A DNA stretch of 34,652 bases from Oscillospiraceae bacterium (GTDB lineage: Bacteria > Bacillota > Clostridia > Oscillospirales > Acutalibacteraceae), in the NCBI GenBank assembly GCA_015066215.1, contig SVOU01000004.1:1-34652 (forward strand), written 5' to 3'. The notes under the pieces are model-generated. The model did no database searches. It saw only the letters and a list, made by a program, of their open reading frames with translations, and was not told the origin of the DNA. The stretch's first letter is position 1. Each line of letters starts with the position of its first letter. Shown in pieces: positions 1 to 6,760 of the stretch. Position numbers and translations under genes: made by a program.

Positions 1-56
1 ATACCTTTTTCACATCTACAAAATCGCTTGTAAAAATTTCGACCGTAGAAACGGCG

Positions 57-81
57 AAACCCCCGATAAAATCGGGGGTTT
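57..81. terminator. Strong hairpin downstream of tRNA-Leu
   Basis: An 11-bp perfect stem (57-67 with 71-81) closes a 3-nt loop. Its core is five C paired with five G. It lies past the 3' end of the minus-strand tRNA-Leu, so it probably ends that transcript. The U-tract on either strand is short and interrupted, so direction is uncertain. Confidence 0.6.
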
Positions 82-84
82 CTT

Positions 85-107
85 GGGCAATATCTTTTTC
101 ATTGCCC
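85..107. terminator. Second hairpin between tRNA-Leu and the terminator
   Basis: A 7-bp inverted repeat (GGGCAAT at 85-91, ATTGCCC at 101-107) encloses a T-rich loop. It begins 6 nt past the encoded CCA of the minus-strand tRNA. It could be a 3' processing or termination structure; its function is inferred from position only. Confidence 0.35.
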
Positions 108-112
108 TTTGA

Positions 113-197
113 TGGTGCGGATAACAGGACTTGAACCTGCACGAAGTGAATCGCCGGATCCTAAATCCGGTGCGTCTGCCAATTCCGCCATATCCGC
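113..197 (-). tRNA. tRNA-Leu, anticodon UAG
   Basis: Reading the minus strand, the acceptor arm GCGGATA pairs with TATCCGC, and CCA is encoded at 113-115. The anticodon stem CCGGA/TCCGG closes a 7-nt loop with anticodon TAG (plus-strand 161-163), which reads CUA leucine codons. The long variable arm and the T-arm GGTTCAAGTCC fit a class II leucine tRNA. It lies 30 nt beyond the stop codon of the UPF0340 gene on the same strand, and no separate promoter is obvious. Confidence 0.93.
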
Positions 198-203
198 ATA
201 TTT

Positions 204-224
204 GCCGACCGTAGTCGGCTTTTT
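204..224. terminator. Small hairpin between UPF0340 gene and tRNA-Leu
   Basis: A 6-bp stem (GCCGAC at 204-209, GTCGGC at 214-219) closes a 4-nt loop. The T-run follows on the plus strand, the opposite orientation to both flanking genes. It could be a weak terminator or a structure separating the mRNA from the tRNA precursor. Confidence 0.3.
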
Positions 225-227
225 AGA

Positions 228-776
228 TTATTCCCCGTAAACGGCACGCGCGCCGCCGATATATTTCGGGCGGGTACGGGCGCACAGAATGGGCGCCTCG
301 CCGATCTGCTTGACGGACAGGCGCACAGGCACCGCCACCGCACGCAGGTGCATACCGATCAGCGTGCCGCCGATATCCAAGCCGACGGCGGCCTTGACGC
401 TTTCCACCGCCACGGGTTCTTTCAGTTGCCGATACCACGCCGCGGACAGCGAGCCGCCCGCTTTGGGTTGCGGCACGACGCTGACGATCTCATAGCCGAA
501 ACGGCGTGCGGCTTCTTTTTCCATAATGAGTGCGCGGTTGAGATGTTCACAGCATTGGGTAGCCAAGAAAAGCCCGCGCTCGGCAATCACGGGGCAAATT
601 CCCGCCAGCACCGCTTCGGCAGCCTCGGGGCTGGAGCCTTTGCCGATATGCGCACCGACGATCTCGCTCGACGAGCAGCCGACCACCACCAGCTCCCCCG
701 CTTCGGGGTTGGCAATATCCAACAGTTCGGTCATCGCCTGTCTTGCCTGTTCGGTTATCGCGGTTTTCCAATCCAT
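228..776 (-). CDS. UPF0340 (YwlG-like) family protein
   Basis: This 182-residue protein resembles the UPF0340/TIGR01440 family (Bacillus YwlG), a conserved Firmicutes family with no established function. Family-like stretches are the N-terminal VVVGCSSSEIVGAHIGKGSS, the central FLATQCCEHLNRA, and the C-terminal AVGLDIGGTLIGMHL with PKYIGGARAVYGE. I see no signal peptide or membrane span, so it is probably cytosolic. ATG at 776 is preferred because AAGGAG lies 8 nt upstream; a GTG at 785 would give a 4-nt overlap with the preceding stop but sits directly on the ribosome binding site. It follows the ECF transporter gene with almost no gap, so the two are co-transcribed. Confidence 0.82.
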   Translation of the reverse strand: MDWKTAITEQARQAMTELLDIANPEAGELVVVGCSSSEIVGAHIGKGSSPEAAEAVLAGICPVIAERGLFLATQCCEHLNRALIMEKEAARRFGYEIVSVVPQPKAGGSLSAAWYRQLKEPVAVESVKAAVGLDIGGTLIGMHLRAVAVPVRLSVKQIGEAPILCARTRPKYIGGARAVYGE

Positions 777-781
777 CACGC

Positions 782-1348
782 TCACTCCTTGCTTTCACGG
801 TCGTGCGGGAATAACGCGAGCCGCTGCCACAGCTTGGCACGCGACAGAGCGGCATACAGCACGGTTGCCACGACCACAGCCACGCCGCCTTGCACCAAAT
901 TGCCAACGATTTCTGCCGCGGCCGCCCAGCCGTAGCCAAGCACCCACGCTTCATAGGCAAAATAGCCCGCCGTCATCACCAGTTCGCCGACGACACCCGC
1001 GACCACGCAGGCGGTCAGCACTCTGCCCGTCTTTTCCGAGCGTCCCTTGACAGCGTAAAACAACAGTCCCGCCACCACAGCGGTGAGCGCTTTATCCACC
1101 ACCGTGCCGGGGATATAGACAAAATAACCGCCGATCAGATCGGCAAGTCCTGCGCCGACAGCCGCCGCAGGCCAACCGTACCAGGCACCCAGCACGAACA
1201 CGGTGAGCAGCAACATACCGTCACCGATATGGATATAGCCTTGCACGGGAGAGGGTATGCGCACGATATAGGTCGCCACGAAAATCAGGGCGGCACACAG
1301 AGCGGTAAACACCAGTCGGCGCAACGGTTTTAATGCTTTTGCTTTCAT
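782..1348 (-). CDS. ECF transporter S component (vitamin uptake, substrate unknown)
   Basis: This 188-residue, very hydrophobic protein has about six membrane segments. The N-terminal region (residues 1-25: basic start, then FTALCAALIFVATYIV) and the motif IPSPVQGYIHIGDGMLLL are typical of ECF-type S components, the substrate-binding membrane subunits that share an energising EcfA-EcfT module. No A or T subunit is encoded here, so it presumably uses a shared module elsewhere (group II). A sigma-A promoter lies just upstream and leaves a leader of only about 20 nt, too short for a TPP or other riboswitch that might have revealed the substrate. GGAAG precedes the ATG. The UPF0340 gene follows in the same operon. 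Confidence 0.85.
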   Translation of the reverse strand: MKAKALKPLRRLVFTALCAALIFVATYIVRIPSPVQGYIHIGDGMLLLTVFVLGAWYGWPAAAVGAGLADLIGGYFVYIPGTVVDKALTAVVAGLLFYAVKGRSEKTGRVLTACVVAGVVGELVMTAGYFAYEAWVLGYGWAAAAEIVGNLVQGGVAVVVATVLYAALSRAKLWQRLALFPHDRESKE

Positions 1349-1375
1349 ACTTCCACTTCCTTTTTGCTATTGAAA

Positions 1376-1404
1376 AGTATACTCGTCATCCCGCTTTTTG
1401 TCAA
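1376..1404 (-). promoter_or_regulatory. Sigma-A promoter of ECF S component operon
   Basis: On the minus strand, TTGACA (1399-1404) is followed by a 17-nt spacer and TATACT (1376-1381). The gene starts 28 nt downstream. Confidence 0.85.
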
Positions 1405-1438
1405 TAGCTTGAAAACGTGTAAAAAGTTTTACAGGTTT

Positions 1439-1469
1439 TTCACACATCGGGTGATTTTTATGGTATAAT
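1439..1469 (+). promoter_or_regulatory. Promoter of Usp-like gene
   Basis: TATAAT at 1464-1469 is preceded by TGG, giving an extended -10. The best -35 is TTCACA at 1439-1444 with a long 19-nt spacer, so the extended -10 probably matters. AAAGGAGG lies just before the ATG at 1502. Confidence 0.65.
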
Positions 1470-1501
1470 GCAGTTGCACCAAAAACAAAGGAGGCCTTTT
1501 T

Positions 1502-1906
1502 ATGCCCTCACCGTGCGTGCTCATTTGCGTTGCCAACCCCGCCTCCTGCCGCAACATTGTGGAAGCAGGTATGGCGATCGCCGCGCGTGAGCAGCTACCC
1601 ATCACCGTGGTCAGCGTTCTCACATCGGGCTTGCCGACCACCGAGGACGGCTTGACGATGCAGCAGCTTCACAATATTACCCGCCGTTGCGGCGCAGAGC
1701 TGACCGTTTTCTTTAATGACGAGCCTGCGCTCACCACCGCCGTGTATGCCCGCCAATGCAACGCCGCACATATCGTAGCCGGTGTCCCCGGCGAGGACGG
1801 TATGCCCAAGGCGACACCTTTTGTGGAGATGATACACGAGATGTTCCCGCAGATCCCGATGACGCTGGTCACCCCCGATGCCGAGACGTTTCTCCTGGAT
1901 ACTTAA
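1502..1906 (+). CDS. Universal-stress-protein-like (UspA-fold) protein
   Basis: This 134-residue single-domain protein starts with a beta strand (CVLICVANPASCRNIVEAG), then an amphipathic helix and a second strand (LPITVVSVLTSG). This resembles the Usp-like nucleotide-binding fold also found in the sensor region of KdpD kinases. The later HIVAGVPGEDG resembles the glycine-rich phosphate-binding stretch of Usp proteins but is not canonical. There is no signal peptide, so it is cytosolic. It is a single-gene unit with its own promoter and a strong shared terminator. The function is not known; a nucleotide-binding stress protein is the likeliest reading. Confidence 0.62.
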   Translation: MPSPCVLICVANPASCRNIVEAGMAIAAREQLPITVVSVLTSGLPTTEDGLTMQQLHNITRRCGAELTVFFNDEPALTTAVYARQCNAAHIVAGVPGEDGMPKATPFVEMIHEMFPQIPMTLVTPDAETFLLDT

Positions 1907-1926
1907 CATCGTTTTTCTTTCCAAGC

Positions 1927-1960
1927 AAAGAGCCCGACGGAAAACCGTCGGGCTCTTTTT
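1927..1960. terminator. Bidirectional terminator between Usp-like gene and serA
   Basis: A 14-bp perfect stem (1927-1940 with 1945-1958) closes an AAAA loop. T-runs and A-runs flank both sides, so it can end both convergent transcripts. Confidence 0.9.
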
Positions 1961-1970
1961 CGTTTGCTTA

Positions 1971-3122
1971 TCAGATGACACGCACGCGAATGACGCCGTC
2001 GATGGCCTCGATCGCTTTCACGGTGTCGGCAGAGGGATGACCGATCAGGTCAAGGATGGTGTACGCATAGTCCTTGCGGGAGCGGTTGACCATACCCTCG
2101 ATGTTGATGCCCTGCTCGGCGATCGCCGCAGAGATAGCGGTGAGCATCGCGGGGATATTCTTGTGCAGCACGCACACACGGCTGTCGCCCGTGCGCGCCA
2201 CTTCCAGCGCGGGATAGTTGACGGAGTTGCGGATGGTACCGTTTTCGAGGTAGTCACGCAGTTCGTCCGCCGCCATCACGGCGCAGTTATCTTCACTCTC
2301 GGGCGTGGAAGCACCCAAGTGGGGGATCGCGATGACGTTTTTGACGTCGATCATCTCTTCGGTCGGGAAGTCCACCACGTAAGCGGCAACCTTACCGTCG
2401 GCGAGCGCCGCGAGCATCGCGTCAGAGTCAACCAGACCCGCGCGGGCAAAGTTGAGGATGCGCACGCCGTCCTTCATCGTGGCGATGGTTTCGGCGTTGA
2501 TCATCTTGCGAGTGCCGTCGTTGAGCGGCACGTGCACGGTGATGTAATCGCACTGGGAATAGATCTGCGCCAGATCGGTGGCGTGGTGGATGGAGCGGGA
2601 AAGACCCCACGCGGCGTCGACCGACAGATAGGGGTCATAGCCGAACACTTCCATACCCAGCGCTTTGGCGGCGTTGGCAACCAGAATACCGATAGCACCC
2701 AGACCGATGACGCCCAGTTTTTTGCCCTTGATCTCGGGACCGACGAAGGCACCCTTGCCTTTTTCGACCAGTTTTTCGACGTCGGGCTGACCTTTGAGCG
2801 TTTTTGCCCATTCGATACCGCCGATCACGTCACGGGAAGAGAGCAACAAACCGGCAAGCACCAGCTCTTTAACGGCGTTGGCGTTGGCGCCAGGGGTGTT
2901 AAACACCACGATACCCTTTTCGGCGCAAGCGTCCACGGGGATATTGTTGACACCGGCACCTGCGCGGGCGATCGCCAGCACAGACGCGGGCAACTCCATA
3001 TCGTGCATCGCAGCGGAGCGCACCAAAATGCCTTCGGGATCAGTCACGTTGTCGCCCACGGTATAGCCGGGCAGACGATCGGTGCCGCAAGCGGCAATTT
3101 TGTTCAGAGTAAGAATTTGCAT
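1971..3122 (-). CDS. serA: D-3-phosphoglycerate dehydrogenase with ACT domain
   Basis: It oxidises 3-phosphoglycerate to 3-phosphohydroxypyruvate with NAD, the first step of serine synthesis. In its 383 residues the N-terminal substrate domain contains RSAAMHDMELP and ARAGAGVNNIPVDACAEKGIVVFNTPGANANAVKEL. The NAD-binding motif is GVIGLGAIG, followed by the strand end GYDPYLSV. The catalytic region has NFARAG and IPHLGAST (active-site His). A C-terminal ACT domain (about the last 70 residues, from RVCVLHKNIPAML) suggests serine or another amino acid as effector, although binding is not shown here. It starts 14 nt after the serC stop and is the last gene of the thrS-serC-serA operon. Confidence 0.95.
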   Translation of the reverse strand: MQILTLNKIAACGTDRLPGYTVGDNVTDPEGILVRSAAMHDMELPASVLAIARAGAGVNNIPVDACAEKGIVVFNTPGANANAVKELVLAGLLLSSRDVIGGIEWAKTLKGQPDVEKLVEKGKGAFVGPEIKGKKLGVIGLGAIGILVANAAKALGMEVFGYDPYLSVDAAWGLSRSIHHATDLAQIYSQCDYITVHVPLNDGTRKMINAETIATMKDGVRILNFARAGLVDSDAMLAALADGKVAAYVVDFPTEEMIDVKNVIAIPHLGASTPESEDNCAVMAADELRDYLENGTIRNSVNYPALEVARTGDSRVCVLHKNIPAMLTAISAAIAEQGINIEGMVNRSRKDYAYTILDLIGHPSADTVKAIEAIDGVIRVRVI

Positions 3123-3136
3123 TGTATTTTGCCTCC

Positions 3137-4222
3137 TTAGCTGTTGGCTTTTTCAAATTCTGCCATAAAGGCAACCAGTTTCTCCACGCCTTCCACGGGC
3201 ATAGCGTTGTAGATGGACGCGCGCATACCGCCGACAGAGCGGTGACCCTTCAAGTTGACAAAGCCTGCCGCTTTGGCTTCTTTGACAAACTTGGCGTCCA
3301 GTTCCTCGTTGCCGGTGATGAAGGGCACGTTCATCAGAGAACGGTCCTCAGGCACGACGGTGCCTTTGAACATCTTGGAGTTGTCGAGGAAGTCGTAGAG
3401 GAGCTTCGCCTTTTTCTCGTTGATCGCCTTCATATTTTCCAGACCGCCGATGTCCTCTTTGATCCATTTGAGCACCAGACCCGCCACGTAGATGCAGTAG
3501 CAGGGAGGGGTGTTGAACATGGAGTCGTTGTCCACGTGGGTCTGATAGTTGAGCATGGTCGGGCAGATGTCGCGCACGTTGCCGAGCAGATCCTCACGGA
3601 TGATGACGATGGTCAGACCCGCAGGAGCCATATTTTTCTGCGCGCCCGCATAAAGCATACCGAACTTGGACACGTCGATGGGCTCGGACAAGATGCAGGA
3701 AGAAATATCACCGATCAGCGGCACGTCACCGGTGTCGGGGAACTCGTTATATTTGGTACCGTAGATGGTGTTGTTCACGCAGATGTGGAAATAGTCCGCA
3801 TCCTTGGTGAAGGTGGAAGGATCCAGCTTCGGGATGTAGGAGAAGGTCTTATCCTTGGAGCTGGCGATCACGTTGGCTTCGCCGTAGCGGGCGGCTTCCT
3901 GATAGGCTTTGTTCGCCCACTGACCGGTGATGACGAAATCGGCTTTGCCAGAACCGTTCATCAGGTTTAAGGGCATCATCGCAAACTGGGTGGAAGCACC
4001 GCCCTGCAGGAACAGCACTTTGTAGTTGTCGGGGATGTTCATCACTTCGCGCAGCAGCGCCTCGGTCTCTTTGATGATGGCGTCATACTCCTTGGAGCGG
4101 TGGGACATTTCCATCACGGATTGACCGGACGTACCGTACTCCATCATCTCGGCAGCGGCAGTAGCCAGCACCTTTTCGGGCAGCATAGACGGACCGGCGG
4201 AAAAATTATACACTCTTGCCAT
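3137..4222 (-). CDS. serC: Phosphoserine aminotransferase
   Basis: This PLP enzyme of 361 residues converts 3-phosphohydroxypyruvate plus glutamate to O-phosphoserine and 2-oxoglutarate, the second step of serine synthesis. It begins with the family hallmark YNFSAGPSMLPEKVL and contains SHRSKEYD. The PLP-binding lysine lies in YAGAQKNMAPAG, and the C-terminal GHRSVGGMRASIYNAMP is the phosphate-binding segment. Length and motifs match the SerC family throughout. AGGAGG stands 8 nt before the ATG. Only 33 nt separate it from the thrS stop, with no terminator or clear promoter, so transcription from the T-box promoter is expected. No phosphoserine phosphatase gene (serB) is seen in this window. 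Confidence 0.97.
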   Translation of the reverse strand: MARVYNFSAGPSMLPEKVLATAAAEMMEYGTSGQSVMEMSHRSKEYDAIIKETEALLREVMNIPDNYKVLFLQGGASTQFAMMPLNLMNGSGKADFVITGQWANKAYQEAARYGEANVIASSKDKTFSYIPKLDPSTFTKDADYFHICVNNTIYGTKYNEFPDTGDVPLIGDISSCILSEPIDVSKFGMLYAGAQKNMAPAGLTIVIIREDLLGNVRDICPTMLNYQTHVDNDSMFNTPPCYCIYVAGLVLKWIKEDIGGLENMKAINEKKAKLLYDFLDNSKMFKGTVVPEDRSLMNVPFITGNEELDAKFVKEAKAAGFVNLKGHRSVGGMRASIYNAMPVEGVEKLVAFMAEFEKANS

Positions 4223-4255
4223 AACAATTACCTCCTGAATATATCAAAAATATTA

Positions 4256-6190
4256 TCAGCGTGTTTTTTGGGCGACTTCCAGCAGCGCTTTGGCGAGGAA
4301 ATCGCTTACCGACATCGTACCGAGGTCGCCGTCCTTGCGGGAACGGACAGATACAAGACCTGCTTCGACCTCTTTATCACCCATAACCAGCATATACGGC
4401 ACCTTTTCCATCTGTGCCTCGCGGATCTTGTAGCCGACCTTTTCGTTGCGCAGATCCGCCTCGGCACGCAGGCCTGCGGCTTTGAGCTGTTCAGTCACCT
4501 TCTCGACCGCGTCGTTCTGGCGCTCGGAGATGGGCATCACGCGCACCTGCTCGGGAGCGAGCCACAAGGGGAACGCGCCCGCATATTTTTCAATGAGCAG
4601 GGCGAGCGTGCGCTCGTAGCAGCCCAGCGAGGTGCGGTGGATGATATACGGCAGTTTCTTTTGACCGTCGCTATCGATATAGTACATACCGAATTTTTCG
4701 GCCAGCAGCATATCGATCTGGATGGTGATGAGGGTGTCCTCTTTGCCAAACACGTTCTTGATCTGGATATCGAGTTTGGGACCGTAGAACGCCGCCTCGT
4801 CAATGCCGACGGTGTAGGGCACGTTGAGATCATCGAGGATCTGCTTCATAGTCGCCTGTGCAACCTCCCACTGTTCGGGCGTGCCTTCGTATTTGTTGTT
4901 GGGGTTGGCGGGATCCCACTGGGAGAAGCGGAAGGTGCAATCCTCTTTGAGCCCCAGCGTTTCCAGTATATAGTTCGCCAGATCCAAACAGCCCTTAAAC
5001 TCTTCTTCGAGCTGATCGGGGCGCAGAACGAGGTGACCCTCGGAGATGGTGAACTGGCGCACACGGATGAGTCCGTGCATCTCGCCCGAATCCTCGTTGC
5101 GGAACAGCGTCGAGGTCTCGCCCAGACGCATCGGCAGGTCACGATAGGAACGGGCACGGTTGAGATAGACCTGATACTGGAACGGGCAGGTCATCGGGCG
5201 CAGAGCGAAGCACTCTTTCGTCTCATCGTCGGGGTCGCCCATCACGAACATACCGTCGAGATAGTGATCCCAGTGACCGGAAATTTTGTAGAGTTCACGC
5301 TTTGCCATCAGCGGCGTTTTGGTGAGCAGATAGCCGCGTTTTTGTTCCTCGTCCTCGACCCAGCGCTGCAACAGCTGAATGATGCGTGCGCCCTTGGGAA
5401 GCAGAATGGGAAGACCTTGACCGATATAGTCCACCGTGGTGAACAGTTCCAGCTCGCGACCGAGCTTGTTGTGGTCACGCTTGCGCGCTTCCTCCAGCTG
5501 CGCGAGATGCGCTTCCAGCTCGCTCACTTTGGGGAACGCGATGCCGTAGATACGTTTGAGCATCTTATTCTTGGAGTCGCCGCGCCAGTAGGCACCCGTG
5601 GCAGAGAGGAGTTTGACCGCTTTGAGGCGACCCGTAGAGGGCAGGTGCGGACCTGCGCACAGGTCGGTGAAATCGCCCTGCTTATAGAAGGAAATCTCCT
5701 CATCGGCGGGCAGATCGTTGATAAGTTCCACCTTGTAGGGCTCTGCCGCCATTTCGGCGAGCGCCGCCTCGCGGGGCAGGGTGAAACGCTCGATCGGCAG
5801 ATCTTCCTTGATAATCTTTTTCATTTCCGCTTCGATGGTTTCCAACACCTCGGGGGTGAAGGTCACGTCGGTATCGAAATCGTAGTAAAAGCCCGTGTCA
5901 ATGGACGGACCGATGGTCAGTTGCACCTGCGGATATAACCGCTTGATTGCCTGTGCCATCACGTGGGAGGCGGTGTGCCAATAAGCTTTTTTGCCGTCCT
6001 GATCGTCAAATGTCAAAAACTCCACCTCGGCGTCCGCCGTCAGGGGGGTGCGCAGGTCGGTGACGACGCCGTTTACGCGCGCAGCACACACCGCACGGTA
6101 AAGACCCATCGAAATCTCCCGACAGAGCGCGTCGAGGGTAGTGTTTTCGGCCACCTCTCGCACATCGCCGCGCAGACTGATCTTCAACAT
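4256..6190 (-). CDS. thrS: Threonyl-tRNA synthetase
   Basis: It charges tRNA-Thr with threonine in the cytosol. The 644 residues follow the full bacterial order: an N-terminal TGS domain (about 1-62), an editing domain with HTASHVMAQ and CAGPH metal/catalytic residues, a class II catalytic core with RNEDSGEMHGLIRVRQF (motif 2) and the zinc-site Cys in MTCPFQYQVY, motif 3 around TSLGCYERTLALLIE, and a C-terminal anticodon-binding domain (from VRVMPISERQ). The start is ATG at 6190, with AAGGAGAG about 8 nt upstream; a longer in-frame extension to 6238 runs into the leader terminator and lacks a binding site. A T-box leader regulates it, and serC and serA follow. Confidence 0.97.
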   Translation of the reverse strand: MLKISLRGDVREVAENTTLDALCREISMGLYRAVCAARVNGVVTDLRTPLTADAEVEFLTFDDQDGKKAYWHTASHVMAQAIKRLYPQVQLTIGPSIDTGFYYDFDTDVTFTPEVLETIEAEMKKIIKEDLPIERFTLPREAALAEMAAEPYKVELINDLPADEEISFYKQGDFTDLCAGPHLPSTGRLKAVKLLSATGAYWRGDSKNKMLKRIYGIAFPKVSELEAHLAQLEEARKRDHNKLGRELELFTTVDYIGQGLPILLPKGARIIQLLQRWVEDEEQKRGYLLTKTPLMAKRELYKISGHWDHYLDGMFVMGDPDDETKECFALRPMTCPFQYQVYLNRARSYRDLPMRLGETSTLFRNEDSGEMHGLIRVRQFTISEGHLVLRPDQLEEEFKGCLDLANYILETLGLKEDCTFRFSQWDPANPNNKYEGTPEQWEVAQATMKQILDDLNVPYTVGIDEAAFYGPKLDIQIKNVFGKEDTLITIQIDMLLAEKFGMYYIDSDGQKKLPYIIHRTSLGCYERTLALLIEKYAGAFPLWLAPEQVRVMPISERQNDAVEKVTEQLKAAGLRAEADLRNEKVGYKIREAQMEKVPYMLVMGDKEVEAGLVSVRSRKDGDLGTMSVSDFLAKALLEVAQKTR

Positions 6191-6212
6191 CTGTTCATCT
6201 CTCCTTTTCCTG

Positions 6213-6249
6213 AAAATAAAAAACACCCCGTCCCGCAAGGGACGAGGTG
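6213..6249 (-). terminator. T-box intrinsic terminator (attenuator) of thrS
   Basis: On the minus strand an 11-bp stem (6224-6234 with 6239-6249, including one G-U pair) closes a 4-nt loop and is followed by TTTTTTATTTT. It lies immediately after the T-box sequence, as expected for the terminator that uncharged tRNA disrupts. Confidence 0.92.
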
Positions 6250-6462
6250 AAAAATACCCCGTGGTGCCACCCTAATTCGACAGACCGCAGTCCGTCCTCG
6301 TGCGGCAGATAACGGTGCCAACCGACGCGAATTACCCCGACGTTTCGTCGGCTCGCCCGCGCGCTCCGGAGTGGTGGTCGTCCGCCGTCGCCTGCACGGC
6401 TCACACCAACGCCGCGCTCTCTGAACAAGGTCTCAAACGGATCCGTCTCCATCAACACTTTG
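6213..6462 (-). promoter_or_regulatory. T-box riboswitch, threonine-type
   Basis: The minus-strand leader carries the T-box AGGGTGGCACCACGG (about 6259-6273), whose UGGN bases pair with the tRNA acceptor end. Upstream, AGAGAG followed by GGCGTTGGTGTGAG is the conserved AG-bulge and distal-loop region of stem I. The likely specifier region (plus-strand 6368-6378) reads ACC ACC ACT before CCGGAGC; every in-register triplet there is a threonine codon. Uncharged tRNA-Thr would favour the antiterminator and so expression of thrS and the two serine genes behind it. I did not fold the whole structure. Confidence 0.92.
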
Positions 6463-6468
6463 ACAGTA

Positions 6469-6497
6469 ATGATACCACCACCGCACGGCATTGTCAA
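6469..6497 (-). promoter_or_regulatory. Sigma-A promoter of thrS-serC-serA operon
   Basis: On the minus strand, TTGACA (6492-6497) is followed by a 17-nt spacer and TATCAT (6469-6474), just upstream of the T-box leader. Confidence 0.85.
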
Positions 6498-6519
6498 GGC
6501 TTTTTTGCCGATTTTTATA
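6491..6519 (+). promoter_or_regulatory. Probable promoter of rubredoxin-like gene
   Basis: TTGTCA (6491-6496), a 17-nt spacer and TTTATA (6514-6519) lie on the plus strand. Its -35 occupies nearly the same bases as the -35 of the divergent thrS promoter. Confidence 0.5.
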
Positions 6520-6576
6520 CGCAAACACCGTATATTTCACCGCCGTGCAGTCATACTGAAAACGGAGGTGATCTCG

Positions 6577-6720
6577 TTGCACTATACTTGTGAAATTTGC
6601 GGCTACAGCACCGAGCCCGCAGAAGAACCCCCTTCCAATTGGGAGCCGTCTTGGTGCTGCCCCGTTTGCGGCAGTGACGGTGAACTGTTTTATCCCGAGG
6701 ACGAGGAAGACATCCGATAA
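6577..6720 (+). CDS. Short rubredoxin-like / zinc-ribbon protein
   Basis: This 47-residue protein reads YTCEICGYSTEP near its start and WCCPVCG later, with a very acidic C-terminus. The pairs C5-x2-C8 and C28-x2-C31, the CGY after the first pair and CPVCG in the second match a rubredoxin iron site or a zinc ribbon, but the spacing between pairs is about 19 residues instead of the nearly 30 usual for rubredoxin. A fifth cysteine (C27) is adjacent to the second knuckle. The start is TTG at 6577, since GGAGGTGAT lies a few nt before it and the frame fits; an in-frame ATG at 6460 would put the start upstream of the promoter. An electron carrier or a structural zinc protein are both possible. Confidence 0.75.
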   Translation: MHYTCEICGYSTEPAEEPPSNWEPSWCCPVCGSDGELFYPEDEEDIR

Positions 6721-6721
6721 A

Positions 6722-6755
6722 AAAACGACCGAAGCACAAAAGCTTCGGTCGTTTT
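6722..6755. terminator. Bidirectional terminator between rubredoxin-like gene and aconitase
   Basis: A 14-bp perfect stem (6722-6735 with 6742-6755) with A-run and T-run at its base closes a 6-nt loop. It serves two convergent genes. Confidence 0.9.
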
Positions 6756-6760
6756 GTCAA

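Noticed and set aside
1349-1398. TPP or other vitamin riboswitch before the ECF S component
   Set aside because: The -10 box leaves a leader of about 20 nt and no aptamer motif is seen.
4100-5938. 612-codon open frame antisense to thrS
   Set aside because: It mirrors thrS in the opposite strand, lacks a ribosome binding site and shows no domain. High GC at third positions makes such shadows common here; long frames opposite serA, the ABC fusion, pnp and the kinase are rejected for the same reason.
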